From: a virus
Virus record (IMG/VR): IMGVR_UViG_3300025141_000321
Coordinates: 1-36,636 of that record
Direction: 5' to 3' (one strand)
Length of the DNA stretch: 36,636 bases
Made by a program: the position numbers and the translations under genes. Of the stretch, positions 17,022-23,758 are shown piece by piece (the first letter of the stretch is position 1; each line of letters starts with the position of its first letter). The notes under the pieces are model-generated. The model was not told the DNA's origin. It ran no database searches and saw nothing but the letters and a program-made list of their open reading frames with translations.

Positions 17022-17723
17022 ATGTCGAAAAAGCGCCTGCTCGCCCTGCTCGCCCTGCTCGTGTTGATCCCGACGGTCGCCTACGCCGCGACGTTCTCGC
17101 GTGTCAGAACGAACACGATCAGCGAGAAGACGTCCGGATCCGGCACGACCGTCGAATCGGTGCTCCTCAAGGACGGAGTGATCACGGCGACGCCGAACAT
17201 CACGAGCGCGTTGACGCGCAACGTCGGCGGGCGCGTCTACTCGATGACCGCCACCGGCGACTCGATGACCACGGACACGATCGAGGTGTTCACGCACACG
17301 GTCGGCACGGAAGCAAAGGCGGCGTTCGCTGCCTCCGAGCTGAACCTCCTGGGCCGTATGTTCCGATTCCGCGCAATCGTCAACGTCACGGCGCAGAATT
17401 CAACCGACACCTTCCAGTTTCACGTCAAATTGGGCGGAGTGTCGGGGGACATCATCTTCGGCACCGACGCCTTCGACCTCACCGGCACGCCTCAGTGGAA
17501 CGTCGAGGGGGAGTGCTACGTCACGACCGCCGGCGCATCGGGGGTGCTCTACTGCGCCACGCAGGGCGAGGACACGGACGACGAGTTTACGACCACGGCG
17601 ACCTACGCGGCGGTGTCAACCGTCGACCTCACCGCCGCTCTCGACCTCGTCGTCACGAAGACCTACAGCGCAGCATCGGGGAACGCCTCGACCCTCGAGT
17701 ACCTGGCGGTGGAGGTCCACTAA
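17022..17723 (+). CDS. Secreted beta-rich protein with signal peptide (233 aa)
   Basis: The N-terminus is a textbook Sec signal: MSKK, basic; a Leu-rich core; then TVAYA before ATFSRV, with predicted cleavage after residue 22 (AYA|A). The mature part of about 210 aa is beta-rich, Thr/Val/Ala-heavy, with two Cys (EGECYV, VLYCAT) that could form a disulfide in the periplasm. It has its own leader (CTGGAGATCGGAA before ATG) and promoter-like element. A secreted protein between tail and lysis genes is unusual. It could be a virion protein acquired with a signal, a periplasmic factor, or a surface protein affecting superinfection. No family recognised. Confidence 0.65.
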   Translation: MSKKRLLALLALLVLIPTVAYAATFSRVRTNTISEKTSGSGTTVESVLLKDGVITATPNITSALTRNVGGRVYSMTATGDSMTTDTIEVFTHTVGTEAKAAFAASELNLLGRMFRFRAIVNVTAQNSTDTFQFHVKLGGVSGDIIFGTDAFDLTGTPQWNVEGECYVTTAGASGVLYCATQGEDTDDEFTTTATYAAVSTVDLTAALDLVVTKTYSAASGNASTLEYLAVEVH

Positions 17724-18034
17724 TGGCGTCCAGGGCGACCACTGCCGCTGAGGCTGGCGGGACCTGTGACTTCGACTCGACGACCTACGAGGTCGGACTC
17801 CAGCGTTTCCGGTGGCACCAGGTGTGGATTGAGGGCATGGCGGTCAGCGTGACCGCGGACCTCACGGGCGTCCCTGTCGGAGGCACCGGCTCGGACACGC
17901 TCGCCACCGGGTTGACCAACGGGGAGCCTGTCGTGATCGACAATTTCGAGTACGAGAGCTTCACCCTGACGCCATCCGGGTCCGGGTCCGCGGTCGGACA
18001 CATCCGGTCGCGCGACCCTCAGCCGAGTGTCTGA
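17723..18034 (+). CDS. Small beta-rich protein, unknown (103 aa)
   Basis: The start shares bases with the upstream stop (TAATG). It has strands such as HQVWIEGMAVSVTADLTG and a C-terminal NFEYESFTLTPSGSGSAVGHI. No signal peptide or membrane part. It may work with the secreted protein before it, since the two are translationally linked. Function unknown. Confidence 0.5.
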   Translation: MASRATTAAEAGGTCDFDSTTYEVGLQRFRWHQVWIEGMAVSVTADLTGVPVGGTGSDTLATGLTNGEPVVIDNFEYESFTLTPSGSGSAVGHIRSRDPQPSV

Positions 18035-18066
18035 CATGGGGCGCGTCAAGGACAGGAGCTGATGCC

Positions 18067-18651
18067 GTGGGGAGGGTTCGCCCGCCGCACGATGGTGAAT
18101 CGCTCGGCGAGTACCTCACGGCGCACGGCATCACGCATTTCTCCGAGCGCGAGGTGCGGACGGCGCGGCGCGCGAATGTCATCGGTCTGCCGCCGCGCGT
18201 GCTCTGGCGCAACATCATCGTCCCGTGCAGACTAGGGGAGGCGCTGCGCCGTCTCGCGGGTTGTCCGCTCGTCGTCGGCAACGGCTACCGTGACGCAGCG
18301 GTCAACGCGACCGTGGGCGGTGCGCCGAGGAGTAGACACGTTGCCTTCGCCGCGCTGGATCTCGACGTCCCGCGCAGCCGCCGCCCGGCCCTGAGTGCGG
18401 GGCATTACAACCGCCTCGCCGCGCGTGTGTGGCTCGAGCACGCGGAAGATCTCGACATCGGGCTGGGGCTCTACACGTCGGGGCATCGCATCCACATCGA
18501 CCACCGCCCAGGGCGCGGACCTGCGTACTGGTCGCGCCCGCTGGTGGAGCCTGTGTTCGCCGACGTGCTCGGCTGTAGCCGAGCGGCGTTGCGGCGGATG
18601 TCGCGGCGCCAGATGTCGAGGCAGTATCGGCGGCATGAGGGTCCGGCGTGA
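18067..18651 (+). CDS. Endolysin, M15-type peptidase (194 aa)
   Basis: The enzyme likely cleaves peptidoglycan cross-link peptides as a zinc peptidase of the M15 (D-Ala-D-Ala carboxypeptidase-like) group. After GNGYRDAAVNATVGGAPRSRH comes the zinc-site pattern: His91 in SRH, Asp98 seven residues later, and HIDH with His143/Asp145/His146. The Gly usual after the first His is replaced (HVAFAALD). GTG 18067 is used because AGGAG (18054-18058) is 8 nt upstream; an ATG at 18062 is in another frame and too close. No signal peptide, so holin release is expected. Stop and next start overlap (GTGA). Confidence 0.82.
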   Translation: MGRVRPPHDGESLGEYLTAHGITHFSEREVRTARRANVIGLPPRVLWRNIIVPCRLGEALRRLAGCPLVVGNGYRDAAVNATVGGAPRSRHVAFAALDLDVPRSRRPALSAGHYNRLAARVWLEHAEDLDIGLGLYTSGHRIHIDHRPGRGPAYWSRPLVEPVFADVLGCSRAALRRMSRRQMSRQYRRHEGPA

Positions 18652-19067
18652 TGTGGATGCTGACGACTGTGGCGGTCGAGGCTCCTGCCCTGTCGATCTG
18701 GGCGATTCTCGGCGGCGCCGTGACGTTGTTCATCGCCATCACCAGCACGGCCCTATCCATCGCGGCGAAGGCAGCACTGTCTGAGCAGGCGACGAAGACC
18801 CGAGCGCTGGAGAGCACTGTGACCGTGAAGGTAGACGCAGCAGAGCAGGCGGTCGAGGCGATGAAGTCCGATGCGCGCGAGCGCATCGACAACTGGGGCC
18901 GCACGACACAGGAGCTCCTGCGTACGGAGCTGACCGGCTTCCGGCGCGATGTCGAGCGGGTAGCTGATAGGGTGGAGCGAATCGACCAACGCGACCGCGA
19001 GCGCGGAGAGGCTGCGGCAAATATCCTCGCGCGCCTCGACTCCATCGAGCAGAGGATCGCACCATGA
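18648..19067 (+). CDS. Lysis-cassette membrane/coiled-coil protein (139 aa)
   Basis: It has a single transmembrane segment (ALSIWAILGGAVTLFIAITSTALSIAA split around residues 14-40) followed by a long charged coiled coil to the end (TRELLRTELTGFRRDVERVADRVER-like). GTG 18648 overlaps the endolysin stop; ATG 18651 is one codon further. It may be an accessory holin, antiholin or another envelope protein. Assignment to lysis rests on place between endolysin and holin. Confidence 0.55.
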   Translation: MMWMLTTVAVEAPALSIWAILGGAVTLFIAITSTALSIAAKAALSEQATKTRALESTVTVKVDAAEQAVEAMKSDARERIDNWGRTTQELLRTELTGFRRDVERVADRVERIDQRDRERGEAAANILARLDSIEQRIAP

Positions 19068-19387
19068 ACATCGAGACCCTCCCCATCGCTGGCGTCGCCG
19101 CGTGGGCGTGCGTCGAAGCCCTCAAGCCGGCGGTGCGGACCATGCTCCCGGTGAGGGGCATCCGGCAGACGGTCTCCCGTACTCTCGTGCTCGCTGTGTC
19201 TGTCGGGCTGGTCTACCTGATGCCGATGGCGCCGGAGGTGGTGCAGGGTCTCGCCACCGGCGGGATGGCGGGCGTGCTCTACGAGGCTCAGAGGCGGTTG
19301 CGTCGAGGAGCGGGGCTACGACGCCAGGTGCGGCCCACGCCTGTGGTGGAGTGCGACGGATGCGGGGGGGATTGCGTAGCTCGATGA
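19064..19387 (+). CDS. Putative holin (107 aa)
   Basis: The small protein carries two to three hydrophobic segments (PIAGVAAWACVEAL; TLVLAVSVGLVYLMPM; VVQGLATGGMAGVLY) and a basic C-terminal tail (RRLRRGAGLRRQVR), the usual layout of holins that open the inner membrane for endolysin. The tail ends in CDGCGGDC, an odd cysteine cluster. It is followed by the i-spanin with an ATGA overlap. Holins have no shared sequence motif, so the call is from size, topology and neighbours. Confidence 0.65.
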   Translation: MNIETLPIAGVAAWACVEALKPAVRTMLPVRGIRQTVSRTLVLAVSVGLVYLMPMAPEVVQGLATGGMAGVLYEAQRRLRRGAGLRRQVRPTPVVECDGCGGDCVAR

Positions 19388-19740
19388 ACATCGAGGCTGT
19401 CCGGGGACTCGCCCGTCGCTGGCTCGGCGTCGGCTTCGTTCTGGCTCTCGGCGTCTGCGTCGGAGCTGTCATCACCTACCTGCGCCACCGAGCCGCACAG
19501 ATCAATGCGCGTGTGCGCGCCGAGGTGCGACTCCGTACCGCGATCCGAGATTATAGGATCGCGGAGGTCCGGCTCTCTGATGAGTTCGCCGACGCCAGAC
19601 GAGCGGCGAAGGAGAACCGCAGGATATCCGAGCGGGAGCTCGGCGACGTACGCAGGCGACTGCGTGCAGAGGCGGCGCGGAGTCGCGATGCACTGGCTCA
19701 GACGGTGACCGCGACATTCCGCCGACAACCGAGACCATGA
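19384..19740 (+). CDS. i-spanin-like protein (Rz-like, 118 aa)
   Basis: It has an N-terminal membrane anchor (LGVGFVLALGVCVGAVITYL) followed by a long, charged helix rich in Arg, Glu and Ala to the end (RVRAEVRLRTAIRDYRIAEV and on). This is the layout of inner-membrane spanins, which with an outer-membrane partner fuse the envelopes at the last step of lysis in Gram-negative hosts. No embedded lipobox ORF was noticed. Overlaps both neighbours by 4 nt. Confidence 0.65.
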   Translation: MNIEAVRGLARRWLGVGFVLALGVCVGAVITYLRHRAAQINARVRAEVRLRTAIRDYRIAEVRLSDEFADARRAAKENRRISERELGDVRRRLRAEAARSRDALAQTVTATFRRQPRP

Positions 19741-20126
19741 TCCCCTTTCTGGCGGCTCACATACTCGCTGCCCTGTCCCTCGCCGTGGGTCCCTGCACCG
19801 ATGCCACTCCGGTGGACGCCGGGGAGGTTGCGCCCTGCACAGGCATCATCATGCCCGACGCCTGGGCGTTGCATTGTGTCGAGTGCGTGCGCGTCGACCT
19901 CCCGCTGTGCACGCGCAACCTCATCGCCTGCGAGACCATGATCGAGACGCAGGAGGCGCACATCCTCGAGATGCACAGCGTCGCCGACGACGCCGTCACG
20001 ACGCTGTCGGAGACCGTCTGCCCCGAGCCGCCGCCGCTGCCGCAGGGGTCGCCGTGGTGGCATGTACCGCTGACGGTGATCGTGTCTCTGGCGGTCGGAG
20101 CGGGCGCGGTCTGGGGTCTCAGGTAG
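19737..20126 (+). CDS. Cys-containing lysis-region membrane protein (129 aa)
   Basis: It starts with a hydrophobic, signal-like stretch (FLAAHILAALSLAVG), has six Cys in the exported middle part (PCTDA, APCTG, LHCVEC, PLCTR, IACET, VCPEP), a helical part, and a C-terminal membrane anchor (PLTVIVSLAVGAGAVWGL). Similar proteins follow spanin genes in many phages. With two membrane ends it could act as a unimolecular spanin-like or spanin-partner protein. Last gene of the rightward late block; tandem repeats follow at once. Confidence 0.55.
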   Translation: MIPFLAAHILAALSLAVGPCTDATPVDAGEVAPCTGIIMPDAWALHCVECVRVDLPLCTRNLIACETMIETQEAHILEMHSVADDAVTTLSETVCPEPPPLPQGSPWWHVPLTVIVSLAVGAGAVWGLR

Positions 20127-20130
20127 ACAG

Positions 20131-20270
20131 GACAGAGCAGGACAGAGCAGGACAGAGCAGGACAGGGCAGGACAGGGCAGGACAGAGCAGTGCAGTGCAG
20201 GACAGAGCAGTGCAGTGCAGGACAGAGCAGTGCAGTGCAGGACAGAGCAGTGCAGGGCAGGACAGAGTAG
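20131..20270. repeat. Fourteen 10-bp tandem repeats
   Basis: The array is fourteen exact-length decamers in the order AAABBACACACADE, where A is GACAGAGCAG, B GACAGGGCAG, C TGCAGTGCAG, D TGCAGGGCAG and E GACAGAGTAG. There are no indels. It lies just after the last late gene and before the promoter of the HNH gene. The 10-bp period puts each unit on the same helix face. Not coding: both strands give only low-complexity frames. Confidence 0.95.
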
Positions 20271-20304
20271 CCGAAAATAATCGGTACTCCATGCCACTTT
20301 ATGC

Positions 20305-20333
20305 TTGCCAACCGGCTCTAGCTGTCCTATAAC
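20305..20333 (+). promoter_or_regulatory. Sigma-70-like promoter for the HNH gene set
   Basis: TTGCCA (20305-20310), 17-nt spacer, TATAAC (20328-20333): five of six bases in each box and ideal spacing. A start site seven bases after the -10 falls at or next to the A of the ATG at 20340, so the HNH mRNA may be leaderless; no good ribosome-binding site is seen in front of that ATG. Confidence 0.65.
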
Positions 20334-20339
20334 AGAGAC

Positions 20340-20717
20340 ATGGCAACGCACAACAGCACGCACCGCACCTCCACCGCCAACCGCCACGGCAGCAAGTGGA
20401 TTCGCCCGGCCAAGCGCCAAGCCATCTACGAGCGCGACGGTCACAGGTGCGTGTACTGCGAGCGCAGCAATCACGACTCGGTCATCATGCTCACGCTCGA
20501 CCATGTCGCGCCCCGCTCGATCGGCGGCGGCAACGAGCACACGAACCTTGTCACCGCATGCAGGCACTGCAACAGCGCCCGCCGCGACCTCCCTGTCGGC
20601 GAGTTCGCGTTGATGCTGGCTGATGACGGCGTCGACCCCCACGGCGTTACCCGCCGCGTCCGCAACGCGCTCCGCCGCAACGTCCGGTACAACGGCCGCA
20701 CCCTCCGCGGCATCTAG
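20340..20717 (+). CDS. HNH endonuclease (125 aa)
   Basis: The domain shows the standard HNH layout: CVYC zinc pair (Cys37, Cys40), LDHV (Asp54-His55) as catalytic core, GGGNEHTNLV with Asn65/Asn69, and CRHCNSARRD (Cys74, Cys77, Asn78). The N-terminus is basic (RHGSKWIRPAKRQAIYERD). It may act in packaging or DNA processing, as HNH proteins near cos sites do, or be a free-standing homing nuclease. Here it sits at the junction of late genes and an accessory cluster and has its own strong promoter, which fits early expression. Confidence 0.85.
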   Translation: MATHNSTHRTSTANRHGSKWIRPAKRQAIYERDGHRCVYCERSNHDSVIMLTLDHVAPRSIGGGNEHTNLVTACRHCNSARRDLPVGEFALMLADDGVDPHGVTRRVRNALRRNVRYNGRTLRGI

Positions 20718-20742
20718 TCCCACCACCCCTGGAGTCCCCACC

Positions 20743-21261
20743 ATGACCACAGCCCCATATTACGCAATCGTCACCTTCGGCACGCCGTCCTACGGGTGCT
20801 GGCGGAACTACTACCGCTCGTTCGAGTCAGCCCGACGCGACCTACGCGGGCTCGGGGGTGGGACGATGAGCGACGCCTGGATTGTCGCCTGTCAGACCCG
20901 GCAGGACGCGCTCGACGCTGACGCCAGCGTCTCCACCCCCGTCGTGATGTGGTCGAGGACGTCCTCGACGCTTCTCGCTGATTCCCACCACATCAGAGTC
21001 CCCACCATGATCACGCACCACATCGCCGCCGCTGTCGACGCCGCTAAGGCCGAGGCAGGGCGGACCTCCACATACCTCCCGCTCGAGGACGTCCTCGACC
21101 ACATCGACGCCGAGGACGGCACCGAGCCCGACGAGGATTGGTGCCTCCCCTGCGGCACGCGCATCCTCGAGTACGGCGAGCAGATCGTCGCCGTCTGGGA
21201 TCATGAGGGCGAGTGTGCCGTGATTCTCGACTTCGACGAGTGCGGAGGATTCGCACGATGA
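20743..21261 (+). CDS. Fusion of two small unknown modules, copy 1 (172 aa)
   Basis: Residues 1-68 (MTTAPYYAIVTFGTPSYG...) match the module at 21414-21629, and residues from about 93 to the end match the separate gene at 21707-21967. In this copy the two modules are joined in frame by an inserted stretch (20947-20968) that is the exact reverse complement of 21083-21104. The second module has an own ATG at 21007 with a decayed leader (AGAGTCCCCACCATG), so it may also be made separately. GGAGT lies 7 nt before the first ATG. Module 2 has a CLPCG pair and many acidic residues. Function unknown. Confidence 0.6.
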   Translation: MTTAPYYAIVTFGTPSYGCWRNYYRSFESARRDLRGLGGGTMSDAWIVACQTRQDALDADASVSTPVVMWSRTSSTLLADSHHIRVPTMITHHIAAAVDAAKAEAGRTSTYLPLEDVLDHIDAEDGTEPDEDWCLPCGTRILEYGEQIVAVWDHEGECAVILDFDECGGFAR

Positions 21262-21629
21262 CCACTCCCCTCCACTGTAACCAGCTCACTTACTACGGGC
21301 ACCTCTGCGATGAGGACAAAGGACACGATGGAGCCTGCGGATCCTTCCGGGACGGTGTCCCCCCGTCGTCGCTTCACGCTCGATACCGCGCGAATCCACC
21401 CTTGGAGTCCCCAATGACCACAGCCCCTTACTACGCAATCGTCACCTTCGGCATGCCGTCCTACGGGCGCTGGCGGAGCTACTACCGCTCGCTCGAGTCA
21501 GCCCGTCGCGACCTGCGCGAGCTCGGGGGCGGGACGATGAGCGACGCCTGGATCGTCGCCTGCCAGACCCGGCAGGACGCGCTCGACGCAGACGCCAGCG
21601 TCTCCACCCCCGTCGTCGCTTCCCGCTGA
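21258..21629 (+). CDS. Cys/His-rich start fused to module 1, copy 2 (123 aa)
   Basis: ATG 21258 overlaps the preceding stop and has GGAGG 9 nt upstream (21244-21248). The first 52 residues hold a Cys/His set (LHCNQLTYYGHLCDEDKGHD, then GACGSF) that could bind zinc. The frame then runs on through a GGAGTCCCC leader, read as ESP, into the module-1 ATG at 21414, so a 71-aa product from ATG 21414 is also possible. The last 71 residues are about 85-90 percent identical to the start of the copy-1 gene. Function unknown. Confidence 0.5.
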   Translation: MTTPLHCNQLTYYGHLCDEDKGHDGACGSFRDGVPPSSLHARYRANPPLESPMTTAPYYAIVTFGMPSYGRWRSYYRSLESARRDLRELGGGTMSDAWIVACQTRQDALDADASVSTPVVASR

Positions 21630-21640
21630 TTCCTCGCCCT

Positions 21641-21668
21641 CGCCCTCGACCTGTGCAGGTCGAGGGCG
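21641..21668. other. Stem-loop, 12-bp stem with GTGC loop
   Basis: CGCCCTCGACCT (21641-21652), loop GTGC, AGGTCGAGGGCG (21657-21668), fully paired. It follows the stop of the module-1 gene and precedes the module-2 gene. No T-run follows, so it is not a classical terminator; it may stabilise or separate the two transcripts, and it replaces the region that is fused in copy 1. Confidence 0.7.
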
Positions 21669-21706
21669 ACGCCGGACGAATCACCCCACCCCCTGGAGTC
21701 TCCACC

Positions 21707-21967
21707 ATGACCACCACGCACACATCCCTCACCGACATCGCCGCCGCTGTCGACGCCGCTAAGGCCGAGGCAGGGCGAACCTCCACATACCTCCCGCTCG
21801 AGGACGTCCTCGACTACATCGACGCGGAGGACGGCACCGAGCCCGACGAGGATTGGTGCCTCCCCTGCGGCACGCGCATCCTCGAGTACGGCGAGCAGAT
21901 CGTCGCCGTCTGGGATCATGAGGGTGAGTGTGCCGTGATTCTCGACTTCGACGAGGAAACCACATGA
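21707..21967 (+). CDS. Module 2, separate copy (86 aa)
   Basis: This acidic small protein (MTTTHTSLTDIAAAVDAAKA..., ending VILDFDEETT) is nearly identical to the C-terminal part of the 20743 gene. It has a WCLPCG cysteine pair and an EDGTEPDED acidic run. GGAGTCTCCACC precedes the ATG with GGAGT 7 nt away. The stop overlaps the HTH gene's ATG (ATGA). Function unknown. Confidence 0.65.
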   Translation: MTTTHTSLTDIAAAVDAAKAEAGRTSTYLPLEDVLDYIDAEDGTEPDEDWCLPCGTRILEYGEQIVAVWDHEGECAVILDFDEETT

Positions 21968-22215
21968 ACCCGCCCCAAGGCGCTCGCCGCCGCCCCGGCC
22001 TCCCGACCACTCCACTCCGAGAGCGCCGTGAGGCGATCCAGCTCACGCAGGCGCAGCTGGGGGAGCTCCTCGGCATCTGCGCCCGCTACGTCCGCGGCAT
22101 CGAGACCGGGCGCAAGGAGGTGCCGAGGTGGTATCCGCTGGCGCTGGCGGAGATCGAGCGTCGTGAGGCGATCCAGCTCACGCAGGCGCAGCCGACTGAG
22201 AGCGAGGTGGCATGA
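21964..22215 (+). CDS. Small XRE-like helix-turn-helix protein (83 aa)
   Basis: Residues around RREAIQLTQAQLGELLGICARYVRGIETGRKEVPRW fit the XRE/Cro HTH pattern: helix 2 TQAQLGELLG, recognition helix RYVRGIETG. It would bind DNA as a regulator. The C-terminus repeats ERREAIQLTQAQ in a second, cut-off copy of helix 1-2, encoded by a 36-bp direct repeat (22021-22056 and 22156-22191, one mismatch). There is no sensor or cleavage domain, so it is not a CI-type repressor. Confidence 0.7.
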   Translation: MNPPQGARRRPGLPTTPLRERREAIQLTQAQLGELLGICARYVRGIETGRKEVPRWYPLALAEIERREAIQLTQAQPTESEVA

Positions 22216-22237
22216 TGCCTCTACACCGAATCAGAGC

Positions 22238-22504
22238 ATGACCGACACCGAGACCATGATCGAAGAGATCCACACCGCGTGCGACGCCTTCGGGAAGGCA
22301 CCGTCCGTGACACGTCTTCAGTACGCATGGGACGTGTGTCACCGTGTGGGCAACATCGGGAAGGCGACGCGCAACCACCGTCTCATGGACTGCGCCGGTG
22401 GCAGCGTCGCGTGGCTGGCGTCCGACCCCACCGTGGGGCGCAAGTACATCTTCAACGACATCTCGGGGCGGTACATCCTCTCGGTACCCTGGCACATGAC
22501 GTAG
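22238..22504 (+). CDS. Small unknown protein (88 aa)
   Basis: It starts MTDTETMIEEIHTACDAFGKAPS and continues TRLQYAWDVCHRVGNIGKATRNHR, with a GGSVAWLASDPTVGRKYIFND segment near the end. It looks like a folded small protein with helices then strands. No family is recognised. It is the last rightward gene before the convergent leftward operon (43-nt gap without a recognisable terminator). Confidence 0.5.
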   Translation: MTDTETMIEEIHTACDAFGKAPSVTRLQYAWDVCHRVGNIGKATRNHRLMDCAGGSVAWLASDPTVGRKYIFNDISGRYILSVPWHMT

Positions 22505-22547
22505 AGGGGGTGCAGGACGTGCTCGCGCAGGTGTCGGACATCGAGCG

Positions 22548-22928
22548 TCAGCCGACCGAATCCGAAGCTTGATCCCAATCGTCTATGAGCGCGCGTGGCA
22601 GACGATCCCACACGTCCGCTGCTCCCTCGTAGATGTTGGCGAGGGTCTCGGGATCCGTCGCGTCCTCGATGTCCGCCCGGTAGCCGCACCACCACGCCAC
22701 GGCAGGCATCAGGGCGTGGAGCTGCTCTACCTGCCGGGGCCCGAGCTTGGCTGTGAGGCCGAGGACGTCGACCAGGTGCTCAACGAGGCAGTCCAACACA
22801 GCGGCGACCTCCGGCAACGTCAGCCCGAGCCCGATAATCGTCTTGATCAAACGCTCGACCGGCTGGAAGGGCTTGTCGCCTCTGCGTAGGCGGACGTCTG
22901 AGTAGATGCCGGACTCACGGCGTGGCAT
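22548..22928 (-). CDS. Unknown helical protein (126 aa)
   Basis: ATG at 22928 is chosen because GAGGAT lies a few bases upstream; the open frame extends further but overlaps the YkgJ-like gene. The protein is mostly helical: PVERLIKTIIGLGLTLPEVAAVLDCLVEHLVDVLG, then LGPRQVEQLHALMPAVAWWCGYRADIED. No motif known to me. It is the last gene of the leftward operon and overlaps the gene before it by 14 nt. Confidence 0.55.
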   Translation of the reverse strand: MPRRESGIYSDVRLRRGDKPFQPVERLIKTIIGLGLTLPEVAAVLDCLVEHLVDVLGLTAKLGPRQVEQLHALMPAVAWWCGYRADIEDATDPETLANIYEGAADVWDRLPRALIDDWDQASDSVG

Positions 22929-23370
22929 TGTCGATCCTCTCGTCGAGGGGCGCCGGGCGACGTAGGCGTGGTCTGTAGTGCCTCCGCCCTCGCGTGTGCA
23001 GGTGCCCACCGTCGAGATCGCCTGGAGGGTACACGGCGACGAAGCGCGTCCTGGCCAGGCTCTTGATCAGGCGCTTCGCTGCCTTGCCCCGGTGCGCGCC
23101 CTTCCAGGCCTCGCGCGCGATGACTACCTGCGCTCCGTTGCTGTCGGTGCGGAGCTCGAGGAGGATGCCGCAGCGGTCCGGACGGCAGCGCGGTCCGAGC
23201 GACAGGGACGCCGTCCATCCGCAGAAGTAGACCCGGCAGACCTGCGGGCGGTCGGAGTAGATCCCGCACCCGTCGCCTACCTTGTGCTTGCAGTCCTCAC
23301 CGGCGGTGCTGGCCATCTCGGGGAAGGCCGGAACGGTACAGCAGACGGTGCAGGAGCCGCAGCTCTTCAC
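22915..23370 (-). CDS. YkgJ-family cysteine cluster protein (151 aa)
   Basis: The protein starts VKSCGSCTVCC, with Cys at 4, 7, 10 and 11, then DCKH, GCGIYSDRPQVCRVYFCGW. This cysteine pattern is that of YkgJ-like (CxxCxxxCC) proteins thought to bind zinc or iron-sulfur clusters; biochemical role unknown. The C-terminal half is basic. GTG 23370 overlaps the upstream stop (GTGA). Phages carry such genes now and then next to replication genes. Confidence 0.7.
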   Translation of the reverse strand: MKSCGSCTVCCTVPAFPEMASTAGEDCKHKVGDGCGIYSDRPQVCRVYFCGWTASLSLGPRCRPDRCGILLELRTDSNGAQVVIAREAWKGAHRGKAAKRLIKSLARTRFVAVYPPGDLDGGHLHTRGRRHYRPRLRRPAPLDERIDNATP

Positions 23371-23555
23371 CCCAGCACCACGAGCGCAGCGATGGACAGC
23401 GCGAACACCGCGCCGATGGTCAAGACCTCGCCGGCGATCCCGATCATGCGCCAGTGGGCGGGCGTCAGTCGGTGGCGCAGGGCGAGGACGATTCCGGCGA
23501 TGACCCCGACGGCGGGCATGGCCAGCAGGCAGGCGAGTAAGAGGGCGTCTGTCAT
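23367..23555 (-). CDS. Small two-TM membrane protein (62 aa)
   Basis: Two hydrophobic segments (ALLLACLLAMPAVGVIAGIVL and MIGIAGEVLTIGAVFALSIA) are joined by a short basic loop (RHRLTPAHWR). Such small membrane proteins are often phage lysis or superinfection factors, but here it sits at the tail of the replication operon, so the role is open. Overlaps both neighbours by 4 nt. Confidence 0.6.
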   Translation of the reverse strand: MTDALLLACLLAMPAVGVIAGIVLALRHRLTPAHWRMIGIAGEVLTIGAVFALSIAALVVLG

Positions 23556-23758
23556 ATCGGGATCTCCCGTGCGAGCTGGGCGACGAAGGCGAGCGGGTCG
23601 GGGGGCTGACGCAGGATGACGTAGCGGGCGTGGAGCTCCTCGCCGGCGGCGTCGATGGCGAAGACCGAGACCGACCGCCCGCGACGTGTGGCGTGCTCAC
23701 GGACACGCACCTGGGTGCAGCCGACGGCAAAGAAGGCTCGGCGGAAAGCTGCGATCAT
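23552..23758 (-). CDS. Small basic protein downstream of the polymerase (68 aa)
   Basis: ATG 23758 overlaps the polymerase stop (ATGA). The sequence (MIAAFRRAFFAVGCTQVRVR..., SVFAIDAAGEELHARYVILR) looks like a small alpha/beta protein. No family recognised. Translational coupling suggests it is made in step with the polymerase. Confidence 0.5.
   Translation of the reverse strand: MIAAFRRAFFAVGCTQVRVREHATRRGRSVSVFAIDAAGEELHARYVILRQPPDPLAFVAQLAREIPI

Larger units (their letters stand above)
20743..21955. repeat. Tandem duplication of a two-module segment
   Basis: 20743-20946 matches 21414-21617 at about 93 percent (roughly 14 differences), and 21021-21240 matches 21736-21955 with about 4 differences (98 percent). 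Between the halves the copies differ: copy 1 holds an inverted insertion, copy 2 a strong stem-loop. Between the copies lies a unique 150-bp piece coding the start of the 21258 gene. Unequal divergence of the halves hints at later gene conversion of the second module. Confidence 0.9.

Noticed and set aside
20131-20270. CRISPR-like array
   Set aside because: Units are 10 bp and contiguous, without spacers.
19757-20311. Cys/Leu-rich minus-strand frame (CPALHCS repeats)
   Set aside because: Pure reading of the 10-bp tandem repeats; no RBS and no protein-like sequence outside them.
22505-22547. Terminator between the convergent operons
   Set aside because: No stem followed by a T-run is visible in the 43-nt gap.
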